NCBI GenBank assembly: GCA_943326825.2
Contig: CALPUT020000034.1
Coordinates: forward strand, 1-13,571
Length of the DNA: 13,571 bases
Source: Chryseobacterium gleum
GTDB taxonomy: Bacteria; Bacteroidota; Bacteroidia; Flavobacteriales_D; Crocinitomicaceae
Direction: 5' to 3'
Below the pieces are notes generated by a model. That model was not told the origin of the DNA, made no database searches, and saw only the letters and a program-made list of their open reading frames with translations. Shown here one piece after another: positions 7,317 to 13,571 of this stretch; positions within the stretch are counted from its first letter, which is position 1, and the number at the start of each line of letters is the position of its first letter. The position numbers and the translations under genes were made by a program.

Positions 7317-8315
7317 ATGAAATTATCAACTATAAAAAACAATACAAGAGACGGACAATTAGTCGTTGTAAACAAAGATTTGACATTAGCTGTTACAGTG
7401 TCTGAAATAGCTCAAACGATGCAACAAGCGTTGGATAATTGGAGTGAAATCTCACCTAAATTGGAAGAGGTATATTCGAAATTACAATCAGGTTTAGTTT
7501 CGAAAACTTTTGAATTCAAATCAGAAAATGCAATGGCTCCAATTCCGAGAGCTTTTCATTGGGCGGATGGTAGTGCTTATGTGACCCATGTGGAATTGGT
7601 TCGTAAAGCAAGAAATGCAGATTTACCTGAAACATTTTGGACAGATCCGTTGATGTATATGGGAGCTTCGGATGCGTTTATTGGAGCTAATGATGCAATC
7701 GAAATTGAAAATGAAGAATGGGGAATTGATTTTGAATCTGAAGTTGCAGTAATTACAGATGACGTTCCAGCTGGAATTTCTGCTGAAGATGCTAAGAAAA
7801 GAATCAAATTGGTTACGATTGTAAATGATGTTTCTTTGAGAAATTTAATTCCAAATGAATTAGCTAAACAATTCGGGTTTTACCAATCAAAACCTTGGAC
7901 GACTTTTGCTCCAGTTGCTGTTACATTGGATGAATTAGAAAATGCTTGGGATGGTGGGAAATTACATTTACCATTGATTTCAACGTTAAACTCAACAAAA
8001 ATTGGTTCACCAAATGCCGGTGTAGATATGACTTTTGATTTTGGTCAATTAATTGCACATGCTGCAAAATCTCGTTCTTTAATGGCAGGGACTATAATTG
8101 GATCAGGAACTGTTGCTAACAAAGGAAGTTTAGATGGTTCAAGTTGTTTAGCTGAAGTTAGATGTTTGGAAATCATAAAAGATGGTAAACCAAGTACTCC
8201 TTTCATGAAATTTGGAGATAAAATTGAAATCGAAATGAATGATAAACAAGGAAATTCTATTTTCGGTAAAATTAGCCAAGTAGTTAAAAAATATGAAACA
8301 CCAGTATTGAGTTAA
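7317..8315 (+). CDS. Fumarylacetoacetate hydrolase (FAH) family protein
   Basis: A 332-residue cytoplasmic enzyme of the FAH superfamily, which cleaves C-C bonds of beta-diketo acids or acts on related 2-keto acids using Mg2+ or Ca2+. An N-terminal cap (about 1-75) precedes the catalytic fold. By alignment with the mouse enzyme, the metal ligands are D84, E140, E142 (WGIDFESEVAVI) and D171 (IVNDVSLRN); H91 matches the catalytic His, seven residues after the first ligand in both proteins; K192 (QSKPW) and T265 (GSGTVANKG) complete the site. These matches suggest a working hydrolase. The sequence fits a conserved bacterial subgroup of about 330 residues often called fumarylacetoacetase, but no homogentisate-pathway gene lies nearby, so tyrosine degradation is only a possibility. 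It appears to be a single-gene unit with its own promoter box and terminator. Confidence 0.9.
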   Translation: MKLSTIKNNTRDGQLVVVNKDLTLAVTVSEIAQTMQQALDNWSEISPKLEEVYSKLQSGLVSKTFEFKSENAMAPIPRAFHWADGSAYVTHVELVRKARNADLPETFWTDPLMYMGASDAFIGANDAIEIENEEWGIDFESEVAVITDDVPAGISAEDAKKRIKLVTIVNDVSLRNLIPNELAKQFGFYQSKPWTTFAPVAVTLDELENAWDGGKLHLPLISTLNSTKIGSPNAGVDMTFDFGQLIAHAAKSRSLMAGTIIGSGTVANKGSLDGSSCLAEVRCLEIIKDGKPSTPFMKFGDKIEIEMNDKQGNSIFGKISQVVKKYETPVLS

Positions 8316-8338
8316 AATTCATATTTCTATAATATTTT

Positions 8339-8370
8339 AAGCCAATTTCAGAAATGAAATTGGCTTTTTT
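8339..8370 (+). terminator. Intrinsic terminator of the FAH-family gene
   Basis: A perfect 12-bp stem (8339-8350 with 8355-8366) closed by a GAAA tetraloop is followed by a run of T (8365-8370). It lies 23 bp after the hydrolase stop. The opposite strand lacks a good T run, so it probably works mainly rightward. The stop of the convergent secreted-repeat gene is 10 bp away. Confidence 0.88.
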
Positions 8371-8379
8371 GTTGGTTAT

Positions 8380-9444
8380 TTATTCAAAAAATGTATATTC
8401 AAATTTTGATTGACTGTTCATTTTTCGATTGTGAAAAAAATTAGAAGTAGCTATTAAATTTTGATTGTTATAAGTATAGTTTCTCTCTGAAATAATTGAT
8501 TTTCTGAAAGTATAGCGAATGCTATAATTTGAAGTTAATAGTTTCATTTCATTGTAAAGTTGAATCGTTTCAAATCGCAATTTTCCCTTTTCACTGAATG
8601 TTTTGTAAATTGATTTGAAATCATTTTTCTCTGATTCATATACTTTAATTGTATCATTTAAAAATTGTTCAGACTTGTAAAAAACAGAATCTTTTGTGAA
8701 ATAAGATTTATGCAAATAGGTCTTTTCTTTAACTGTTGTTCTATTGTAAATGATGTAACTACCATTTGAGCTATTCTCATTCCATTTACAAACACTTTTT
8801 TCATCAATTTTTTTATTAGGAACGATTTCACCTTCGGGTTTACAATCGTAATTCCAGACATTCTTCAATTTTCCATTTATATATCTTTCAGATTTTGTAA
8901 GCTTATTGTCAGCATCTAAATAATACTTCATTTCAGAGCTGTGTTTTAAGTTTTTCCCGAACTTATTTAATCGATTGGTAACAATTCCTGCTTCATTTTT
9001 TGTAATGATTAATTCTGATATTATTTTCCCATTTCGAAATGATTTATAGCCCTTTAATTTATTCCATTTGTCATATTCGTAAATGTTTTCAGTAGTATCT
9101 TTTTTATAGATGCTTCTTGATTGAGTAACAATTGTATCGTTTAAATAGGTTGTTGTAAAATGGTAGTTTTTTGATTTTACAGAAATTATTCTCCCGGCTT
9201 GATTATAGGTCTCAATTGCAGGGTTTTTATCAATTTTTCCTTTTTTTAAAACATCGATAGATTTACGTTCTTTGATTTTGTGATCAATTCGATATTGAAT
9301 TACTTTTTTGTCCTCCAAGGAGTTACCATATTCAAGATTGTTTGAAATGGAATAGATTGAATAATTCATTTGAAATTGGTAGTATTGACTGAAAATGGTT
9401 GATTTTAAAGTCAACAAGGTGATGATAAGAAAGGTTTTTTTCAT
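8380..9444 (-). CDS. Secreted repeat protein of unknown function (YD/MORN-like motifs)
   Basis: The 354-residue product is not recognised as a named family. Residues 1-19 form a signal peptide: basic MKK, a hydrophobic core FLIITLLTL, and a likely cut after IFS or SQ. The rest is rich in Lys, Asn, Ser and Tyr, with recurring short motifs of the type Y-x(n)-G-K-L (AGRI, KLKG, NGKI, FGKN, NGKLKN, KGKL), as in YD-repeat or YwqK/MORN-like beta-strand repeat proteins common in Flavobacteriia. A longer internal similarity is visible: YLNDTI at about 100 and FLNDTI at about 261 are each followed by an IY-x(n)-K-L segment. Cys201 and Cys219 could form a disulfide. There is no T9SS sorting domain and no lipobox Cys, so a periplasmic or loosely secreted protein is likely. 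It is divergent from the T9SS hydrolase gene, sharing a 131-bp upstream region. Confidence 0.7.
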   Translation of the reverse strand: MKKTFLIITLLTLKSTIFSQYYQFQMNYSIYSISNNLEYGNSLEDKKVIQYRIDHKIKERKSIDVLKKGKIDKNPAIETYNQAGRIISVKSKNYHFTTTYLNDTIVTQSRSIYKKDTTENIYEYDKWNKLKGYKSFRNGKIISELIITKNEAGIVTNRLNKFGKNLKHSSEMKYYLDADNKLTKSERYINGKLKNVWNYDCKPEGEIVPNKKIDEKSVCKWNENSSNGSYIIYNRTTVKEKTYLHKSYFTKDSVFYKSEQFLNDTIKVYESEKNDFKSIYKTFSEKGKLRFETIQLYNEMKLLTSNYSIRYTFRKSIISERNYTYNNQNLIATSNFFHNRKMNSQSKFEYTFFE

Positions 9445-9488
9445 AAATCTGATTTTAGTTATTTTAGGTGTAACTGTAAAATTAGTAA

Positions 9489-9521
9489 TTGGTTACAAGT
9501 TGTATTTGATTATTAATTTTG
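9489..9521 (+). promoter_or_regulatory. Candidate promoter of the T9SS hydrolase gene
   Basis: A -33-like TTG (9489-9491, in ATTGG) and a perfect -7 box TAATTTTG (9514-9521) are separated by 22 bp, within the Bacteroidota range. The predicted start is near 9528, about 48 nt before the ATG. The -7 box overlaps the first unit of a heptanucleotide repeat array. Confidence 0.5.
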
Positions 9522-9542
9522 AATTTTAGATTTTGAATGGTA
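9515..9542 (+). repeat. Left heptanucleotide array (AATTTTG family, degenerate)
   Basis: Four consecutive 7-mers read AATTTTG, AATTTTA, GATTTTG and AATGGTA, followed by another AATTTTA out of phase at 9542-9548. The units match the family in the right-hand array near 11434-11475 but point the other way. AT-rich composition makes part of the similarity cheap; the regular 7-bp phase is what stands out. Confidence 0.5.
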
Positions 9543-9575
9543 ATTTTAAATTTAATCATACAATATATTATATAG

Positions 9576-11435
9576 ATGAAAACCTTAATTATTCTTTTGT
9601 TTGTAATGACTTTTTCTCAATTATTTGGTTTGATGACACCTTCACAAGTGGTTATGATTCCAATGAGAGATGGTAAATCATTAGCTGCGGATGTATATAT
9701 ACCAAATACAATTACAAATGGTTCAACGATATTAATTCAAACACCTTACAACAAAAATAATTTTAGAAGTGGCTTACCTCTGGGAGTAATTCAAAATTTG
9801 AATTCAAGTAATTTTATATGGGTAGTTGTTGATTGGAGAGGTTTTTATGGTTCAAATGCTGCTACAATTGCTCAGCCAAATAGGGGAGGAGACGGTTATG
9901 ATGTTATTGAATGGATTAGTTCACAAACTTGGTCAAATGGAAAAGTTGGAACATGGGGCCCTTCTGCGCTTGGGCAAGTTCAATACAACACGATGAAGGA
10001 AGGTCATCCGAATCATGTTTGTGCAGTACCTTTAGTTGCACAACCTCAAACGGCTTATGATAGTTATTATTACGGAGGTGTATTAGAAAAATCTCGATTA
10101 GAACAATTAGATGCTTTAGGTTATGGATTATCACCTGTTGTATTAGCAAATCCATATGATAATGTCTCTTGGCAATATACAGCAAATACAACTTGGTATC
10201 CTCAAAATATTTTAATTCCAACACTACAAGTTGGAGGTTGGTACGATCATACAATTGATAAAATGTTGGATTGGTATCCAGCAACAAGAACTCAATCAGC
10301 TTTAGCGGTTCGAGATAAACAATGGTTATTAGTTGGACCTTGGGTTCATGGAGGAACTGGAATAGCAAACGTAGGTTCAGCCACTCAAGGAGAATTAAGT
10401 TATCCGAATGCTGAACATAAAAGTGATTCAATGGCATTGGATTTTTTCAATTTCTACTTGTTAGATAGTGTCAATAATTGGGAGGCAACTTCAAAAATCA
10501 CTTATTATCAACTAGGAGAAAATGTTTGGAATTATTCTAATGGAACAACAATTGCAAATTCACAAATAACAGACTTATTTCTTTCTGAAAATGGTAATTT
10601 AATAATAACTTCAGGTATTGGTTCTGATACTTTTGTTTCCGATCCAAAAAATCCAACTCCAACAATAGGTGGAGCAACATTGAATCCAAACTTAGATCAA
10701 GGACCATACGACCAAATATCATTGGACAGTCGATCGGATTTAAAAACATTTGAAACAACAGCATTGGCGAGTGATTTTACTTCTACAGGAAATATCGTTG
10801 CAAATTTGTCTATTCAATGCAATCAGCCTGATGCCGATATCGCGGTTCGTTTGGTAGATGTTTATCCAGATGGTAGAAATATGTTAATCAATGATGGAAT
10901 CAGAAGAATGCGTTTGAGAAATGGATATACTCAAGCTTCAGAATCATTCTTACAATCAACTCAAATTTATCCTATAAATATTGAATTACCATTTGTAAAT
11001 TATACATGGAAAGCAGGGCATAAAATTAAAATTTATGTTAGTGCGAATAATTCAACTAGATGGGATGTAAATCTTCAAAATGGAGGGACAATGTATGCTG
11101 CTGGTGATACAAATACAGCGACGATTCAAATTCATCACAATGCAATCAATCCTAGTAAAATAACATTGGCTGGTCAAAATTTATTAGTTTTAGGAACAAA
11201 GGAATTAATTGCGAACGAACAAATCCACATTTATCCAAATCCTGCAGAATCTGAAATTCACGTTTCTGTACCTTTTGAATCATATGTTATTTATGACTTG
11301 AAAGGTCAATTGATACAATCAGAAAGATTAATTAATAATCAAAGTATTCCAATTGATAATTTGAAGGAAGGATGTTATTTGTTAAAAATCAAAACGTTGT
11401 CGAATGAAGAAATAACAAGAAAATTTGTTAAATAA
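9576..11435 (+). CDS. Secreted CocE/NonD-family (peptidase S15-like) hydrolase with T9SS sorting domain
   Basis: A 619-residue exported alpha/beta-hydrolase. Residues 1-18 are a signal peptide (MKTLIILLFVMTFSQLFG). The catalytic domain begins with VVMIPMRDGKSLAADVYIP, typical of the X-Pro dipeptidyl-peptidase/CocE group. By alignment with cocaine esterase: oxyanion Tyr58 (TPYNK), nucleophile Ser130 (GPSALG), Asp224 (GGWYDHT) and His258 (GPWVHGG); spacings match closely. The residue after Ser is Ala, where the family normally has Tyr. A jelly-roll domain (about 330-525) follows. Residues about 548-619 (IHIYPNPAESEIHVSV, DLKGQLI, LKEGCYLLKI, ending TRKFVK) form a type A T9SS C-terminal sorting domain, so the enzyme probably crosses the outer membrane and is surface-bound or released. 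The substrate, whether peptide, ester or amide, cannot be told. Its stop lies 18 bp from the convergent tex stop. Confidence 0.9.
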   Translation: MKTLIILLFVMTFSQLFGLMTPSQVVMIPMRDGKSLAADVYIPNTITNGSTILIQTPYNKNNFRSGLPLGVIQNLNSSNFIWVVVDWRGFYGSNAATIAQPNRGGDGYDVIEWISSQTWSNGKVGTWGPSALGQVQYNTMKEGHPNHVCAVPLVAQPQTAYDSYYYGGVLEKSRLEQLDALGYGLSPVVLANPYDNVSWQYTANTTWYPQNILIPTLQVGGWYDHTIDKMLDWYPATRTQSALAVRDKQWLLVGPWVHGGTGIANVGSATQGELSYPNAEHKSDSMALDFFNFYLLDSVNNWEATSKITYYQLGENVWNYSNGTTIANSQITDLFLSENGNLIITSGIGSDTFVSDPKNPTPTIGGATLNPNLDQGPYDQISLDSRSDLKTFETTALASDFTSTGNIVANLSIQCNQPDADIAVRLVDVYPDGRNMLINDGIRRMRLRNGYTQASESFLQSTQIYPINIELPFVNYTWKAGHKIKIYVSANNSTRWDVNLQNGGTMYAAGDTNTATIQIHHNAINPSKITLAGQNLLVLGTKELIANEQIHIYPNPAESEIHVSVPFESYVIYDLKGQLIQSERLINNQSIPIDNLKEGCYLLKIKTLSNEEITRKFVK

Positions 11436-11475
11436 ACATTCAAAATTCAACATTCAACATTCAAAATTTAAAATT
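11434..11475 (-). repeat. Right heptanucleotide tandem array across two stop codons
   Basis: Six consecutive 7-mers on the plus strand read AAACATT, CAAAATT, CAACATT, CAACATT, CAAAATT and TAAAATT (consensus CAA[AC]ATT; minus strand AAT[TG]TTG). The array begins inside the hydrolase stop codon, fills the whole gap, contains the tex stop (11454-11456) and supplies the last codons of tex. A 15-bp A/T-only inverted repeat (11463-11477) covers its end. Confidence 0.75.
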
Positions 11476-13571
11476 TTCTTCAATCCAACTCTTTTTCGAG
11501 CGGCATCCACTTCCATTACTTCAACTTCCACGTGTTCGTGAAGTGAAATGTATTTTGAAGGATCTTCAACATATTCGTTTGCTAGATTTGATTTGTGAAT
11601 CAAGCCATTTTCTTTGATTCCGATATTGATGAAAGCTCCGAAAGCAGTTACGTTTGTTACGATACCTGTTAATTTCATTCCGATTTCTAAATCAGCAATT
11701 GTTTTTATTTTAGAACTAAATTCTAACACTTTTGCCTTCTTGCGTGGATCTCTACCTGGTTTTTTTAGCTCTTTGATGATGTCTTCAAACGTATAATTGT
11801 CTATTTCTGGAAAGTCCGTTTTTTGAATTGATTTTAACAATTCATCATTACCAATTAAGTCGACAACAGCAACTTTCAAAAACTTTGCTATTTTTTCTAC
11901 TGTTTTATAATTTTCAGGGTGTATGGCAGAATTGTCTAATGGATTTTTCGCATCTCTAATTCTCAAGAATCCAGCAGCTTGTTCATAAGCTTTATCACCT
12001 AAACGTTTTACTTTCTTTAATTCTTTACGAGAAAAAATTCCGCCATTTTCTTTTCTGAATTCAACAATGTTTTCAGCTAAAGTATTCCCTAAACCTGAAA
12101 CATAACTCAATAAATAAGGGGAAGCTGTATTTAAATCAACACCAACATTATTCACACATGAAACAACAACATCGTCCAATGCGTCTTTCAAAAGTGTTTG
12201 TTGAACTTCGTGTTGGTATTGTCCTACTCCAACAGATTTTGGATCAATTTTAACCAATTCAGCTAACGGATCCATTAATCTTCTTCCAATAGAAACTGCT
12301 CCACGAACAGTAACATCATAATCGGGAAATTCTTTTCTGGCTATTGAACTTGCTGAATAAATAGAAGCACCATCTTCACGAACTACGAAAACATCCAAAT
12401 CTCTATCAAAACGTGTTTTTTTGACAATAAATTCTGTTTCTCTTCCTGCTGTCCCATCACCAATTGCAATCGCATCAATCTTATACATTTGAACCAATTG
12501 AGCTAATTTTGCTTGAGCTTGAGCACTTTCATTTTGTGGTGGGTGCGGATAAATAGTTGCATTATTCAAAAGTGTTCCATTTTCATCCAAACAAACCACT
12601 TTACAACCTGTTCTAAATCCGGGATCGATAGCTAAAATACGTTTTGATCCCAATGGAGGAGCCAAAAGCAATTGTCTTAAATTCGATGAAAATACCTTAA
12701 TCGCGTCTTTATCCGCTTTTTCTTTGGCTTCGTTTAATAATTCATTTTCCAATGAAGGACACATCAAGCGTTTGTAGGATTCTTTACAAGCTTCTGCAAC
12801 TAATTCACCACAAGAATCGTTTGATTTTACAAAAAAGCGTTCTAACGTTTCAATCGCATCTTCTTGTTGAGGTTGAGCTTTAATGGATAAAATTCCTTCA
12901 CGATCAGCTCGATATAAAGCTAAAAATCGATGAGATGCACATTTATAGAGTGGTTCTGAAAAATCAAAATAATCTTTATACTTTTCTCCTTCAATTTCTT
13001 TTCCTTTCGAAAGTTTAGATTGTAAAATAGCTTTACGTTGAAACAATTGACGAATTCTTACTCTTGCTGAAGCATTTTCGTTAATCCATTCCGCAATAAT
13101 ATCTTTGGCTCCACTTAAAGCTTCATCTTCATCATTGATTTCACCTTTCACAAATTTTGAAGCCATTGAAAATGTATCACCTCCACGTTGGGACATGATC
13201 ATTTTCGCTAACGGTTCCAATCCTAATTTTTTAGCTTTATCTCCTTTTGTTTGGCGCTTTTGTTTAAAAGGCAAATAAATATCTTCTAAAATGGTGCTAT
13301 CAAAAGTGGAAAGGATTTTATCTTTTAGTTCTGGTGTTAATTTATTTTGTTCTTCAATAGAAGATATAATTGTTTGTTGACGTTGAATAATTTCATCATA
13401 TTTTTTCGCATAATCACGAATATCAGCTATTTGAACTTCATCTAATCCTTGGGTCATTTCTTTACGATAACGAGCGATAAAAGGAACAGTAGCGCCTTCT
13501 TTTAGTAATTGTAAAGTTTGAGAAATTGACTTTTCAGAAATTGAATTCGTGTTTTGAATAAATGAAATTAC
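11454..13571 (-). CDS. tex: Tex family RNA-binding S1 protein, N-terminus cut by the window edge
   Basis: Tex is a cytoplasmic nucleic-acid-binding protein related to eukaryotic Spt6, linked to transcription and RNA metabolism. The frame is open to the last base: 38 residues upstream of the first internal Met (VISFIQNTNSISE..., then LLKEGATVPFIARYRKEM) match the conserved Tex N-terminus, so the start is just outside and only a few residues are missing. 705 residues are visible. In visible numbering: helical N-terminal domains (1-300), YqgF/RNase H-like domain with ILAIDPGFRTGCKVV (about 312-438) and AIGDGTAGRETE, helix-hairpin-helix VSGLGNTLAENIVEFRKENG (about 490-545), and S1 domain GMKLTGIVTNVTAFGAFINIG (about 630-698). 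The last residues, ILNFEC and the TGA stop, are encoded inside a heptanucleotide repeat array, so this tail is probably not ancestral. Confidence 0.95.
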   Translation of the reverse strand, partial: VISFIQNTNSISEKSISQTLQLLKEGATVPFIARYRKEMTQGLDEVQIADIRDYAKKYDEIIQRQQTIISSIEEQNKLTPELKDKILSTFDSTILEDIYLPFKQKRQTKGDKAKKLGLEPLAKMIMSQRGGDTFSMASKFVKGEINDEDEALSGAKDIIAEWINENASARVRIRQLFQRKAILQSKLSKGKEIEGEKYKDYFDFSEPLYKCASHRFLALYRADREGILSIKAQPQQEDAIETLERFFVKSNDSCGELVAEACKESYKRLMCPSLENELLNEAKEKADKDAIKVFSSNLRQLLLAPPLGSKRILAIDPGFRTGCKVVCLDENGTLLNNATIYPHPPQNESAQAQAKLAQLVQMYKIDAIAIGDGTAGRETEFIVKKTRFDRDLDVFVVREDGASIYSASSIARKEFPDYDVTVRGAVSIGRRLMDPLAELVKIDPKSVGVGQYQHEVQQTLLKDALDDVVVSCVNNVGVDLNTASPYLLSYVSGLGNTLAENIVEFRKENGGIFSRKELKKVKRLGDKAYEQAAGFLRIRDAKNPLDNSAIHPENYKTVEKIAKFLKVAVVDLIGNDELLKSIQKTDFPEIDNYTFEDIIKELKKPGRDPRKKAKVLEFSSKIKTIADLEIGMKLTGIVTNVTAFGAFINIGIKENGLIHKSNLANEYVEDPSKYISLHEHVEVEVMEVDAARKRVGLKKILNFEC

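Noticed and set aside
9916..10764. Minus-strand open frames (173 and 75 codons) opposite the T9SS hydrolase gene
   Set aside because: Leu/His/Gln-rich translations without domains, fully overlapping a gene with recognisable catalytic motifs; shadows.
13455..13457. In-frame ATG as the start of tex
   Set aside because: The frame stays open to the window edge and the 38 upstream residues match the conserved Tex N-terminus, so this Met is internal.

Overview
The window looks like a chromosomal segment of an AT-rich member of the Bacteroidota, most likely Flavobacteriales. Four things support this: a secreted hydrolase with a C-terminal type IX secretion (T9SS) sorting domain, a long Bacteroidota-type SecA, TAnnTTTG promoter boxes in several gene-free gaps, and starts without clear Shine-Dalgarno sequences. 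The genus cannot be fixed from this sequence. No tRNA, rRNA, CRISPR array, transposase or phage gene was seen.

Layout from left to right: the 3' part of trpA (+); tsaB and an RprY-like response regulator gene (both -, abutting); a 447-bp gap between divergent genes that holds a candidate leader RNA or small RNA; a PhoB-like response regulator (+); a perfect 22-bp inverted-repeat terminator shared with the convergent secA (-); a DUF1905/YdeI-OmdA protein (-); a divergent fumarylacetoacetase-family hydrolase (+) with its own terminator; a secreted repeat protein of unknown function (-); a divergent secreted CocE/NonD (peptidase S15-like) hydrolase with a T9SS sorting domain (+); and almost all of tex (-), running off the right edge.

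Most of the content is housekeeping or central metabolism: tryptophan synthesis, t6A tRNA modification, Sec export and an RNA-binding Tex protein. The two OmpR-type regulators stand back to back with no adjacent histidine kinase in view. SecA would export the secreted hydrolase and the repeat protein across the inner membrane; the sorting domain then points the hydrolase to the T9SS, whose own genes are not in the window.

No clear new multi-gene system is present. The least explained parts are non-coding. One is a 59-nt C-free, repeat-rich tract (minus strand) followed by a hairpin, placed just after a perfect TAnnTTTG box upstream of the RprY-like gene. The other is a pair of related heptanucleotide arrays in inverted orientation flanking the T9SS hydrolase gene; the right array runs through two convergent stop codons and forms the last codons of tex.
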